A stretch of 64,000 bases of DNA, from positions 124,001-188,000 of the forward strand of contig NZ_JAESDI010000011.1 in the NCBI RefSeq assembly GCF_019249215.1, in the 5' to 3' direction. The DNA is from Alteromonas lipotrueae. Its GTDB lineage: Bacteria; Pseudomonadota; Gammaproteobacteria; Enterobacterales; Alteromonadaceae. Positions 55,510-64,000 of the stretch are shown here, one piece after another (the first letter of the stretch is position 1; every line of letters starts with the position of its first letter). The notes under the pieces are model-generated. The model saw nothing but the letters and a program-made list of their open reading frames with translations, was not told the DNA's origin and made no database searches. The translations under genes and the position numbers were made by a program.

Positions 55510-56025
55510 CTAATTCTTAAAGTCGTTAATATCTATAGCGTCTAAATCATCTAATGGATCCATCTCGTCGTCATCCTCATCATCGTCTTCTACGATGCCT
55601 AGCAAATCGCAGAGAATGCGGTGGCGTGCCATTTTTTCATTAACGTAAGTTTGTTGTTCTTTAGTAAGTTGCTTGTCGTCATCAAGCTTATCTAACAATG
55701 ACGCTAAACGTTGATCGGCTTCAAGTGCTGCTAGCTCTTCGCTTGGCGTGGCGAATTTTTTCTTTTGCGTCGGCGTAGTCGTCATTGTCGTTTTCTTAAC
55801 GACTAGAGGAATAGGTTTCTTACTGCCTAACCGTGGGTCTTGGTTTTCACGACGCTTAGAAGCACCGTTCTCACTCTGCTCAACGTTGTGACGGTTACCA
55901 GCAGGTTTGCCTTTATGCTTCTTTGGACGAGGGGTACTTTCCTGACGCTTTTGCCCAGGTTTGCGATCAGGATCTTTCCTGACGCCAATGAGTCCAACTT
56001 TACGAGACTTTTTTGATCTTGCCAT
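55510..56025 (-). CDS. yihI: Der GTPase-activating protein YihI
   Basis: A 171-residue protein opening MARSKKSRKVGLIGVRKD with a long basic low-complexity part, then LAALEADQRLASLLDKLDDDKQLTKEQQTYVNEKMARHRILCDLLGI and an acidic tail. YihI stimulates the GTPase Der and tunes 50S assembly. Located near engB and polA as in E. coli. Confidence 0.9.
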   Translation of the reverse strand: MARSKKSRKVGLIGVRKDPDRKPGQKRQESTPRPKKHKGKPAGNRHNVEQSENGASKRRENQDPRLGSKKPIPLVVKKTTMTTTPTQKKKFATPSEELAALEADQRLASLLDKLDDDKQLTKEQQTYVNEKMARHRILCDLLGIVEDDDEDDDEMDPLDDLDAIDINDFKN

Positions 56026-56556
56026 ATATAAAAGGTATCAAATTTTAGAGATTGAAAGGACATATTATAGCGCGAATTGCTCAAAGCTTCTTCATCAATA
56101 CAGCATGATTCATTGGAAAGTGAATTTGCCGACGGGCCTGTTCGCGATAATACAGCTTGAGGGTCTACGAATAAGTAGGTGTTTGCCGAATAATAAGTAA
56201 TACAAACGCTGGTATACACTTAAATTTAGGCAAGAAAAAAGGCGATGGCTTTCACCATCACCTTACATTGTTTGAGTGTCAGATGACACCTCTCCCGTTA
56301 TTTACACTTCTATGTGTAATTGTGCTTCCCAGCTTGGCTCTCCTTTTTATTGGTTTTAGCAGAGCTCATTTTTGTTCTTGGCCTTCTTGGCGCTTTATCC
56401 AATCTTCCGTGTTGTATTTTTATTATTATTCTTGTTATTTAGCCTGTAGTGTTTCAGACAAACCTACAAACTATTGCGATAGACTACACGAATAATTTTG
56501 AAATACAACTTTATACGCAACAATTAATTAACAAATGCGGGTATAATTTCAGAGTC
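56026..56556. other. Intergenic region between cytochrome c4 and yihI genes
   Basis: About 530 bases without a supported gene. It contains a terminator-like hairpin on the reverse strand (56240-56265) and must hold the yihI promoter. The reading frames crossing it have no homology-like pattern. Confidence 0.5.
56234..56265 (-). terminator. Probable terminator downstream of the cytochrome c4 gene
   Basis: Reverse strand GGTGATGG, 6-base loop, CCATCGCC (one G-T pair), then T6. It lies about 290 bases past the cytochrome stop, so it may end a long 3' leader or an unannotated RNA. Confidence 0.65.
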
Positions 56557-57180
56557 TTAGTGTAAGCCCGCGATATAGTTAGATAAAATTTCGATATCTT
56601 CATCGGTTAATTTCATCGCAATATCACGCATCATGCCATTCATATCGTTATGGCGTTGACCTGAACGGAAAGATTTCAATTGTGCTGTGGTATAGGTTGC
56701 ATGCTGGCCACTGATATCAGGGAAGCCAGCTAAGCCCATTCCGTTACCTTTAGGACCGTGACATGCGATACATGCGGTAACGCCGCGAGACTCATCACCG
56801 CCTTGATATAAAGCGCGACCAGCTTCAATGTATTGCTCTGCTGTTTCACCTTCTTTAGGTGTTTGGCTAGAGAAGTAAGCGGCTAAGTCTTTCATGTCTT
56901 GTTCTGAAAGAGGGGCTGCCATACCATTCATTACCGCATTGTTACGGCCTTCTTCGCCACCTGTCTGTGACGCAAGTTTGAACTCCATTAATTGCTTAAC
57001 GAGGTACTTTTCGTGCTGTCCTGCTATTTTGGGATTCATGTCTATCATGCTGTTACCATCAGGCCCATGACATGCTGCACATACTGCAGATTTTGCTTTA
57101 CCGGCTTCAGCATCACCTTCTGCCATCGCAGAAACTGAAATACCTAAAGACACACACAATAACAAACACAGTTTTTTCAT
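56557..57180 (-). CDS. Diheme cytochrome c4
   Basis: A 207-residue periplasmic cytochrome with signal peptide ending near SAMA (residue 19) and two CxxCH heme sites (CAACH, CIACH) in two similar halves, each with a later Met ligand region. Transfers electrons towards terminal oxidases. ATG 57180 opens the signal peptide MKKLCLLLCVSL; the frame continues 22 codons upstream without support. Neighbour engB diverges. Confidence 0.92.
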   Translation of the reverse strand: MKKLCLLLCVSLGISVSAMAEGDAEAGKAKSAVCAACHGPDGNSMIDMNPKIAGQHEKYLVKQLMEFKLASQTGGEEGRNNAVMNGMAAPLSEQDMKDLAAYFSSQTPKEGETAEQYIEAGRALYQGGDESRGVTACIACHGPKGNGMGLAGFPDISGQHATYTTAQLKSFRSGQRHNDMNGMMRDIAMKLTDEDIEILSNYIAGLH

Positions 57181-57354
57181 AATAAATCTCTTAAATGGAT
57201 CCAACGGCTCGCGTAACATACGTGATATCATGCGTATTTTACACATTTAACGCGTCAGAAAAACCTATTCCATGATAAAACTATGGTTTTTAGCAGGTTT
57301 AGATCATTAATAGAGTTTAATTCTAGGGTTATGACGCATTTGAGGTAAGTCTAG

Positions 57355-57972
57355 ATGTCGTATTACACCAAAGCAAAGTTCTTTACCAGTGCACCTGATA
57401 TTCGCCATTTAAAAGATGACAGCGGTATTGAGGTGGCGTTTGCTGGCCGTTCTAACGCGGGCAAGTCGAGCGCATTAAATACACTCACTCGTCAAAAGAA
57501 CCTAGCAAGAACCAGTAAAACACCAGGTCGTACACAGCTCATCAACGTTTTTAATCTTGAAGAAGACCGTCGTTTAGTCGATTTGCCTGGTTATGGGTTT
57601 GCGCAAGTACCACTTGCAATGAAAAATAAATGGCAACAAGCATTAGGTGAATACCTTCAAAAGCGTAAATCGCTTAAAGGTTTAGTGGTGCTTATGGATA
57701 TTCGTCACCCGTTTAAAGATCTTGATCAAGATTTGATTCATTGGGCAGTAGATTCCAATATCCCTGTATTAGCCTTGCTGACCAAGTCAGATAAGCTCAA
57801 GTCGGGTAAGCGAAAAGCTCAGCTGCTTATGGCGCAGGAAGCTGCACTGGCGTTTATGGGTGATGTGACCGTAAATACCTTCTCATCGTTAAATCGACAG
57901 GGATTGCCAGAGCTCGAAAAAGTGTTGAATAAGTGGTTGGCACTTGACGAAAAATCTCCTGACGCAGAATAA
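57355..57972 (+). CDS. engB: Ribosome biogenesis GTPase EngB
   Basis: A 205-residue small GTPase (YihA/YsxC): P-loop [25 protein letters not shown] switch [22 protein letters not shown]. Needed for 50S assembly. Upstream of the Spot 42/polA region, as in E. coli. Confidence 0.96.
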   Translation: MSYYTKAKFFTSAPDIRHLKDDSGIEVAFAGRSNAGKSSALNTLTRQKNLARTSKTPGRTQLINVFNLEEDRRLVDLPGYGFAQVPLAMKNKWQQALGEYLQKRKSLKGLVVLMDIRHPFKDLDQDLIHWAVDSNIPVLALLTKSDKLKSGKRKAQLLMAQEAALAFMGDVTVNTFSSLNRQGLPELEKVLNKWLALDEKSPDAE

Positions 57973-57987
57973 AATAAAAGGCCAGAT

Positions 57988-58016
57988 AAAAGAAAGCCCC
58001 GCTAAAAAGCAGGGCC
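57988..58016 (-). terminator. Terminator-like hairpin between engB and spf
   Basis: Reverse strand GCCCTGC, loop, GCGGGGC with one G-T pair, followed by a T-rich stretch. No gene is known to end here on this strand. Confidence 0.5.
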
Positions 58017-58172
58017 AAAATACTGAGAGAAAACACATAAAAACCGAATATATAGAGTAGGCAGATTTCGGTTAGTTCACTATAAAATACAAAAAGATCT
58101 TTATTTGTATTTAAGTATATGATTATTATGTGTTTTTATTTAAAGAATGTTTGGAAGCTTTATTGCAGATAT

Positions 58173-58244
58173 AAAAAAACCCCGACAAATCTGTCGGGGT
58201 TAAAGCAAAGGTTTGAAAACAGATTTCTCACCTCTGTACCCTAC
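58173..58244 (-). ncRNA. spf: Spot 42 small RNA
   Basis: Reverse strand from 58244 starts GTAGGGTACAGAGGTGAGA, nearly the same as the E. coli Spot 42 5' end, and later holds CAAACCTTTGCTTT, matching the AGACCTTTTACTT region. It ends in a perfect terminator stem CCCCGACA/TGTCGGGG plus T7. About 72 nucleotides, shorter than the 109 of E. coli: the middle region is reduced. It lies downstream of polA in the classic polA-spf-engB setting. Spot 42 is an Hfq-dependent regulator of sugar metabolism, repressed by cAMP-CRP in E. coli. Confidence 0.9.
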
Positions 58245-58257
58245 ACGCATAGGGTAC
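58236..58257. repeat. Inverted repeat over the Spot 42 start
   Basis: GTACCCTA (58236-58243) and TAGGGTAC (58250-58257) are exact complements, 6 bases apart. The RNA start lies at one arm and the proposed -10 (TACCCT, reverse strand) at the other, so it may be a regulator site or a by-product of promoter sequence. Confidence 0.8.
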
Positions 58258-58284
58258 AATAATGGTGAAAAAAGGCAAGTAAGA
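58251..58284 (-). promoter_or_regulatory. Probable promoter of spf
   Basis: Reverse strand TTGCCT, 16-base spacer, TACCCT, then 6 bases to the GTAGGG start. Moderate match to sigma-70 consensus; position consistent with the conserved RNA 5' end. Confidence 0.55.
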
Positions 58285-58354
58285 GTGTAATAAAATTACC
58301 AAACTCGCCCAGTTTTGAGCTATTGCTCACTGTTTTTTGTAATCTAATTACTTT

Positions 58355-61147
58355 TTAGTGCGCTTCATCCCAGTTATCGCCCACGCCCGCTTCAACCACA
58401 AGCGGCACATTTAATACTGCGGCTTGCTCCATTAAGCTGACAATATTTTTAACCTGTTCCTCAAGATGCTCTTCTTTAATCTCAAATACCAATTCATCAT
58501 GTACCTGCATCATCATGAGTACGTCATCACTTTCAAGTGAGGTGATCCAATCGTCAACTTTTATCATCGCCATTTTGATGATGTCGGCAGCTGTACCTTG
58601 CATAGGCGCGTTGATTGCTGCGCGCTCTGCGCCTTTGCGACGTGCGCCATTGCTGGCTTTGATATCCGGTAGGTACAAGCGGCGACCAAACACAGTTTCC
58701 ACGTAGCCTTTTTCTTTAGCGCCTTCTCTGGTGCTGTCCATGTATTCAAGCACACCAGGGTAGCGTTCAAAATATAAGTCCATGTATTTTTGGGCTTCGT
58801 GACGTGGAATATTAAGTTGTTTGGCAAGGCCAAAGGCACTCATTCCATAGATCAAACCAAAGTTTATAGCTTTAGCACTGCGACGTTGTTCAGTCGTGAC
58901 TTCATCAAGGGTTACCCCAAACACTTCTGCCGCGGTTGCTTTGTGGATGTCTCTGCCGTGAGCAAATGCATCAAGCAAGCCTTCATCGCCCGATAAATGG
59001 GCCATTATTCTAAGTTCAATTTGAGAATAATCGGCAGCAACAATCTTGTAACCTTCACGTGGAACAAATGCTTGTCTTACCTTACGGCCTTCTTCATTTC
59101 GAATGGGAATATTTTGAAGGTTTGGATCCGTTGACGATAACCGTCCCGTTGCTGTAATAGCTTGATGGTAAGAAGTATGAACTCGACCCGTGCGATGATT
59201 AATCATTTTAGGGAGTTTGTCGGTATACGTATTTTTAAGCTTGGTTAACCCTCTATACTCCATTAACTTTTTAGGTAACGGAAATTCAAGGGCGAGTTCT
59301 TGTAATACTTCTTCTGAAGTAGAAGGGGCACCCTTGGGGGTTTTCTTAATAACCGGTAATGACATTTTCTCAAACAAAATGTGTTGAAGCTGTTTTGGCG
59401 AACCTAAATTAAATACCTCGCCGGCTTCTTCATGCACTTCTTTTTCTAGTTCAGCAATACGCGTAGCTAAGTCTTGGCTCTGCTGACGTAACCGTTGGCT
59501 TTCAATTAATACACCTTGCTGTTCCATACGAGATAAAACACAGGCAACCGGCACTTCAACATCAACCAATAGTGCTTTAAGCTTGGGTTCGTTTTCTAGT
59601 TTTGCCCATATTGCTTGATGAAGGCGCATAGTAATATCAGCATCTTCGGCAGCATAAGGACCTGCTTCTTCTAATCCAATTTGGTTAAAAGTAAGCTGCT
59701 TAGCACCTTTACCTGCAATTTCTTCAAAGTGAATTGTTTTATGACCTAAATAGGCAAGGGCTAGCGAGTCCATGTCATGACGCTGCGCTGTACTGTTTAA
59801 CACATAGCTTTCCAGCATAGTGTCAAAGCCGATGCCATTTAACGTTATGTCATAATGCGCGAGTACATTCTTGTCATATTTAATGTGCTGACCCACTTTG
59901 ATAATGGTTTCAGACTCTAAAATAGGCTTCAATGCCGTAAGTACGTAATCTCGTGATAACTGCGTGGGTGCATCGGGATAATCATGAGCAACAGGCACGT
60001 AAGCCGCAGCACCGGGTTCGATACAAAAAGAAACACCAACAAGTTCAGCTTCCATGTAGTTAACACTGGTCGTTTCAGTATCAACAGCAATAAGCGGCGC
60101 TGCTTTTAGCTTTTTAATCCAGCTATCAAACGTAGCTTCATCTAGCACCACGTCATAACCAGACTTATCGATATTACTTTCTGGTTGTACTTCATCTGTA
60201 TCGCTTGAATCTGATGTGCTCTCAGTCCCCGTTGATTTTGAGGGCTCATTACCATCGCTTGCGATCAATGCGCTAATTTCTGTATGCCAGCGCTTAAACT
60301 CATACTCTGCAAATAACGACTGTAATGTTTCGTTATCTGGTGATGTAGGGCAAAGCTCATCTATTTTGTATTGTAGATCTAAATCAATGGCAATCGTGGC
60401 AAGGGTGTATGACAGGCGAGCTTGCTCTTCATACTCTCGCATTTTAGTTGCCATAGTTTTGCTCCCTCTAAACGAGAGATCGGCAATTTTATCAAGGTTG
60501 TCATAGATAGCACTGATGCCACCAATACCGTTTAACAGTGCTTGTGCACTTTTATCACCCACACCAGGTACGCCAGGAATGTTATCGACTTTGTCACCCT
60601 TAAGGGCTAAGAAATCAATAACCAGTTCTGGTGGAATACCGAATTTCGTATTTACCCCTTCAATGTCCATAATCTGATTTGTCATAGTATTGATCAAGGT
60701 GACATTTTCGTTGACCAGTTGTGCCATGTCTTTATCGCCAGTACTGATCAGGGTATCAATACCATGTTCTGTGGCGCGACAGGCTAGGGTACCAATCACA
60801 TCATCGGCTTCAACGCCAGACTCAACGATGACAGGTAAACCCATGGCTTTGATGATGGTGTGCAATGGTGCTATCTGACTGCGTAACTCTTCCGGCATAG
60901 GTGGGCGATTCGCTTTATATTCTTCATAAATATCGTCGCGAAACGTTTTACCTTTGGCATCAAAGATGACTGCCATGTGAGTAGGGTTGTATTGTCTAAT
61001 CAAGCTTTTCAGCATGTTGACAACACCATAGATCGCACCGGTATCCTGACCTTTTGAGTTCGTCAGGGGCGGCAATCCGTGAAATGCTCTAAATAGATAA
61101 GATGATCCATCTACTAGAATAAAAGGGGGCTTTTTCGAATCTGTCAT
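58355..61147 (-). CDS. polA: DNA polymerase I
   Basis: A 930-residue polymerase: N-terminal 5' nuclease ([20 protein letters not shown] ... [12 protein letters not shown]), 3'-5' exonuclease domain with intact acidic motif VDTETTS, so proofreading is expected, and the polymerase domain with [36 protein letters not shown] and [10 protein letters not shown]. Gap filling and Okazaki primer removal. DnaA boxes lie upstream of the start. Confidence 0.98.
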   Translation of the reverse strand: MTDSKKPPFILVDGSSYLFRAFHGLPPLTNSKGQDTGAIYGVVNMLKSLIRQYNPTHMAVIFDAKGKTFRDDIYEEYKANRPPMPEELRSQIAPLHTIIKAMGLPVIVESGVEADDVIGTLACRATEHGIDTLISTGDKDMAQLVNENVTLINTMTNQIMDIEGVNTKFGIPPELVIDFLALKGDKVDNIPGVPGVGDKSAQALLNGIGGISAIYDNLDKIADLSFRGSKTMATKMREYEEQARLSYTLATIAIDLDLQYKIDELCPTSPDNETLQSLFAEYEFKRWHTEISALIASDGNEPSKSTGTESTSDSSDTDEVQPESNIDKSGYDVVLDEATFDSWIKKLKAAPLIAVDTETTSVNYMEAELVGVSFCIEPGAAAYVPVAHDYPDAPTQLSRDYVLTALKPILESETIIKVGQHIKYDKNVLAHYDITLNGIGFDTMLESYVLNSTAQRHDMDSLALAYLGHKTIHFEEIAGKGAKQLTFNQIGLEEAGPYAAEDADITMRLHQAIWAKLENEPKLKALLVDVEVPVACVLSRMEQQGVLIESQRLRQQSQDLATRIAELEKEVHEEAGEVFNLGSPKQLQHILFEKMSLPVIKKTPKGAPSTSEEVLQELALEFPLPKKLMEYRGLTKLKNTYTDKLPKMINHRTGRVHTSYHQAITATGRLSSTDPNLQNIPIRNEEGRKVRQAFVPREGYKIVAADYSQIELRIMAHLSGDEGLLDAFAHGRDIHKATAAEVFGVTLDEVTTEQRRSAKAINFGLIYGMSAFGLAKQLNIPRHEAQKYMDLYFERYPGVLEYMDSTREGAKEKGYVETVFGRRLYLPDIKASNGARRKGAERAAINAPMQGTAADIIKMAMIKVDDWITSLESDDVLMMMQVHDELVFEIKEEHLEEQVKNIVSLMEQAAVLNVPLVVEAGVGDNWDEAH

Positions 61148-61556
61148 AGCTATGCATTAACCAAGCTTAGAATAAGGCGCAAGCATGCCATAGGCGCTAG
61201 TGGATCGCCATAGAGCATCACAACATAAATAACGAGATCATCTGTGGATAAGATTGTGATCTAATGAAATTCGCACAGCAAAAATAATGATCTTTTTTAA
61301 AAGAAAGATCGTGCTGTAAAGCAATAAAAATAAGGGAATGAAAAATAAGAGTGTGGACTGCGTACCTGTAACTCATCATTCCATTTTATGTGGATAACTT
61401 GGTGAACTTATTTTTTTCGTTTAACCAAATTGGTCAGATAATGTAGCATAAGAAATTAGCAATCCAATACTGGTTATTAAGACTTTTTTTTAAACGGCTG
61501 GTGATTTTATAGCCAAAAATAGAATAAGTCGGTTTGGCAAGGTCTAGGAGGACATT
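61148..61556. other. polA-elbB divergent region with DnaA boxes
   Basis: Over 400 bases without a gene. Two perfect reverse-oriented DnaA boxes (TGTGGATAA at 61243-61251 and 61389-61397) and several GATC sites lie near the polA start, which is unusual outside oriC and dnaA. Confidence 0.65.
61243..61397. promoter_or_regulatory. DnaA boxes upstream of polA
   Basis: Two copies of TGTGGATAA (TTATCCACA on the reverse strand), 146 bases apart, about 96 and 242 bases before the polA start. They could link polA or elbB expression to DnaA, or titrate DnaA. Confidence 0.65.
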
Positions 61557-62210
61557 ATGAAGCAAGTTGCAGTGATTTTAAGTGGGTGTGGTGTATTCGA
61601 TGGCGCTGAAATTCATGAGTCAGTATTAACGCTTTTAGCTATTGAACAAGCCGGAGTAAAATACCAATGCTTTGCGCCAGATAAGGCTCAAATGCACGTA
61701 GTGAATCATTTAACGGGAGAAGTTTCAGAAGATGAGACTCGTAACGTATTGGTTGAGTCTGCACGAATTGCCCGAGGCAATGTAAAGCCTGTTACAGAAT
61801 GTAAGGTATCAGACTTCGACTACCTTATCGTACCTGGTGGTTTTGGTGCTGCTAAGAATTTATGCTCATTTGCCGTTGATGGTGAAAAAAATAGGGTAGA
61901 TAAAGATGTGCTTGCGGTGTGCAATGACTTTGCGAAAGCAAAGAAACCTGTGGCCTATGCATGCATTGCCCCTGCTATTGCAGCTAGTGTATATGGAAAC
62001 AATGTTAAACTGACCATTGGTAGCGATGAAGATACCGCCAATGCCTTGAACGCGTTAGGGGCATGCCATGTAAACTGTGAAGTAAATGAAGTGGTGGTAG
62101 ACGTTGAAAATAAACTGGTTACTACGCCAGCCTACATGACGGCACAAAATATCTTACAAGCCCATGCTAGTATTAGTAAAATGGTAGAAACAGTACTAGC
62201 GATGAAATAA
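61557..62210 (+). CDS. elbB: Glyoxalase-like protein ElbB (DJ-1/PfpI superfamily)
   Basis: A 217-residue protein with the ElbB pattern: VILSGCGVFDGAEIHESVLTLLAIEQAG, YLIVPGGFGAAKNL and the nucleophile-elbow YACIAPA cysteine. E. coli ElbB has glyoxalase activity and was linked to isoprenoid output. GGAGG-like AGGAGG ribosome site about 6 bases before the ATG. Single gene ahead of trkH. Confidence 0.92.
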   Translation: MKQVAVILSGCGVFDGAEIHESVLTLLAIEQAGVKYQCFAPDKAQMHVVNHLTGEVSEDETRNVLVESARIARGNVKPVTECKVSDFDYLIVPGGFGAAKNLCSFAVDGEKNRVDKDVLAVCNDFAKAKKPVAYACIAPAIAASVYGNNVKLTIGSDEDTANALNALGACHVNCEVNEVVVDVENKLVTTPAYMTAQNILQAHASISKMVETVLAMK

Positions 62211-62319
62211 TTTGCTTATAGCCCTATAATCGCGTCAATGTAGTAGAAACCTTGTATCCTCTAAAAACCGCGAACACTGTTAATCGCGCGTTTACTAATA
62301 ACGAAAGGCATAAAGAAGC

Positions 62320-63771
62320 ATGCACTACCGTGCCATTGTACGAATTCTAGGGCTCCTTATTGCGCTATTTAGCGTCACCATGATCCCACCAGCTGTGGTA
62401 TCTCTGATTTATCAAGACGGCAGTGGTTTGCCTTTTACCCTTGCGTTCTTTATTTGCGTAGGTGGCGGTATGGTGCTTTGGTACCCAAACCGCCAGCAAA
62501 AAAACGATTTACGAGCGCGAGAAGGCTTTTTAATCGTTGCCCTGTTCTGGTCGGTACTAGCAAGTGTGGGTGCCATTCCTCTTATGTTGCTAGAACAGCC
62601 TAGCATGACCATAACGGATGCCTTTTTTGAATCATTCTCAGGACTAACCACCACCGGTGCAACGGTAATAGAAGGCATTGATTTCTTACCCCATTCGGTA
62701 CAGTTTTATCGACAACAACTACAATGGCTAGGCGGTATGGGTATCATTGTACTTGCCGTAGCAATACTGCCTATCTTAGGGGTTGGGGGTATGCAGCTGT
62801 ACCGTGCAGAAACTCCAGGGCCGGTTAAAGATAATAAAATGACGCCTCGTATTGCAGATACCGCTAAACACCTTTGGTACATTTATCTTTCTATCACTAT
62901 TGCATGCGCCGCAGCGTATTGGTTGGCCGGCATGGATATGTTTGATGCCATTTGCCATGCGTTTTCAACCGTTGCCATTGGGGGCTTCTCAACACACGAT
63001 GCTAGCCTTGGCTACTTTAATAGCCCAATGGTGAATGTGGTTTGTACGGTCTTTCTATTAATTGCTGCACTTAACTTTTCACTCCATTACGCAGCAGTGA
63101 GTACCCGTTCGGTAAAAGGCTATTTTAACGACCCAGAATTTAAAGCCTTTTTCTTTATTCAAGCCACACTTATCATGCTGTGCTTCTTGGTACTCACGCT
63201 ATCAGGTTTTTACGATTCTGCTGAAACCGCGCTCGATCAAGCTATGATTCAAGCCGTATCAATCAGTACTACTGCGGGGTTTGCGACCACAGACTTCTCA
63301 ATTTGGCCGACGTTTTTGCCCATACTACTCATCTTTTCAAGTTTCATTGGAGGCTGCGCAAGTTCAACAGGAGGCGGCTTAAAAGTGGTTCGAGTCTGTT
63401 TACTGTTCCTTCAGGGGAAGCGTGAAGTAGACAGGCTTATTCACCCTAAGGCAGTGTATTCCGTTAAGTTAGGAGAACGTGCAATGCCTGATAAAGTAGT
63501 AGAGGCGGTATGGGGCTTCTTCTCTGCTTACGCGGTGGTGTTTGTTGTACTTATGATAGGGCTTATTGCAACAGGACTAGATAACTTAAGCGCGTTTACC
63601 GCTACCGCAGCCATGCTAAACAACCTTGGCCCTGGATTGGGCAGTGTTGCGTCTAACTATGCGGGCGTAACCGATGCTGGAAAGTGGATTTTAGTGGTGG
63701 GGATGGTGTTTGGGCGACTGGAGGTCTTTTCGTTACTGGTACTATTTTCACCTACGTTCTGGCGAAGTTAA
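62320..63771 (+). CDS. trkH: Potassium uptake channel subunit TrkH
   Basis: A 483-residue membrane protein of the Trk/Ktr superfamily: four pore loops are visible as SGLTTTGATV, FSTVAIGGFSTHD, STTAGFATTD and LNNLGPGLG, surrounded by the usual membrane helices. Pairs with the nucleotide-binding regulator TrkA, whose gene ends convergently 28 bases away. Full length. Confidence 0.95.
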   Translation: MHYRAIVRILGLLIALFSVTMIPPAVVSLIYQDGSGLPFTLAFFICVGGGMVLWYPNRQQKNDLRAREGFLIVALFWSVLASVGAIPLMLLEQPSMTITDAFFESFSGLTTTGATVIEGIDFLPHSVQFYRQQLQWLGGMGIIVLAVAILPILGVGGMQLYRAETPGPVKDNKMTPRIADTAKHLWYIYLSITIACAAAYWLAGMDMFDAICHAFSTVAIGGFSTHDASLGYFNSPMVNVVCTVFLLIAALNFSLHYAAVSTRSVKGYFNDPEFKAFFFIQATLIMLCFLVLTLSGFYDSAETALDQAMIQAVSISTTAGFATTDFSIWPTFLPILLIFSSFIGGCASSTGGGLKVVRVCLLFLQGKREVDRLIHPKAVYSVKLGERAMPDKVVEAVWGFFSAYAVVFVVLMIGLIATGLDNLSAFTATAAMLNNLGPGLGSVASNYAGVTDAGKWILVVGMVFGRLEVFSLLVLFSPTFWRS

Positions 63772-63799
63772 TACGCTTTCGATACGTGCATTGTTCTAT

Positions 63800-64000
63800 T
63801 TACCCAAAGAAGAATGCGCTGGGTTGGAACAGCTTTTCTACATCGCCAATGTATTTTTTGTCGACTAAGAACAGAATAACGTGGTCATTTGCTTCAATAA
63901 GCGTATCGCTATGGGCAATGATCACTTGGTCGTCTCTTACTACCGCGCCTATGGTAGTACCAGGAGGAAGTTTAATTTTACCGATTTCTTTACCCACAAC
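63800..64000 (-). CDS. trkA: Potassium transport regulator TrkA, C-terminal part cut by window edge
   Basis: The last 66 or so residues of TrkA: a TrkA_C domain with [57 protein letters not shown]. The gene continues beyond the right edge. TrkA binds NAD(H) and gates TrkH, encoded convergently. Confidence 0.93.
   Translation of the reverse strand, partial: VVGKEIGKIKLPPGTTIGAVVRDDQVIIAHSDTLIEANDHVILFLVDKKYIGDVEKLFQPSAFFFG

Noticed and set aside
56268..56495. 75-residue hydrophobic frame in the plus strand
   Set aside because: Starts next to the terminator hairpin on the other strand and has no convincing ribosome site; hydrophobicity follows from T-rich DNA.
59053..59068. CACGTG-centred parS-like sequence within polA
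   Set aside because: Three mismatches to the recF parS 16-mer and the left half-site is broken.

Overview
The window is a chromosomal segment around the replication origin of a marine gammaproteobacterium. The best guess is the order Alteromonadales, probably Alteromonadaceae. This rests on moderate GC, the gene order mnmG-oriC-mioC and rpmH-dnaA-dnaN-recF-gyrB, the polA/spf/engB neighbourhood, and a TonB-receptor/tryptophan-halogenase/GH1 sugar locus typical of marine heterotrophs. The assignment is by pattern only; no search was possible.

Layout. (1) 1-5.1 kb is accessory DNA. It holds the first 18 codons of a type I restriction-modification methylase (hsdM-like) leaving the window at the left edge, two orphan small genes, a divergent pair that looks like a plasmid or integrative-element replication module (winged-helix MobC/replication-relaxation-like protein and a RepA-like AAA ATPase), and two small housekeeping-type genes. 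The divergent spacer between the replication-module genes carries a 109-bp imperfect inverted repeat and a perfect 52-bp palindrome. (2) 5.2-16.0 kb is a beta-glucoside utilisation locus. Two flavin-dependent halogenase-family genes and a TonB-dependent receptor run leftward; a GH1 beta-glucosidase, a GPH-type sugar symporter and a LacI regulator run rightward. Three matching palindromes in the divergent promoter region are the likely LacI-family operators. (3) 16.1-22.8 kb holds assorted genes: NTF2-like secreted protein, OmpA-like lipoprotein, HD-GYP phosphodiesterase, alkyltransferase-like protein, DTW-domain tRNA modifier, GST, and a tandem pair of unknown membrane paralogues. (4) 22.9-34.5 kb is the complete F1Fo ATP synthase operon (atpIBEFHAGDC) and the parB-parA-rsmG-mnmG block, all leftward. 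(5) 34.5-37.2 kb is oriC, with DnaA boxes, GATC sites and an AT-rich 13-mer-like segment, flanked by a mioC-dnaT-dnaC operon, so primosome genes sit directly beside the origin. (6) 37.4-43.5 kb has a secreted endonuclease I, then mnmE, yajQ, yidC, yidD, rnpA and rpmH. (7) 44.1-50.5 kb is dnaA-dnaN-recF-gyrB, with two parS-like centromere sites inside recF. (8) 50.7-64 kb has a small lipoprotein, glyS/glyQ, tag, a DUF2489 protein, yihI, cytochrome c4, engB, the Spot 42 small RNA, polA, elbB, trkH and the 3' end of trkA.

The core story is replication and segregation: oriC, its initiator, its helicase loader, ParABS and gyrase lie within about 20 kb. The most unusual points are the dnaTC helicase-loader operon at oriC, a short Spot 42 RNA, the structured DNA of the replication-like module at 2.6-2.9 kb, and the paired halogenases within a sugar-uptake locus.
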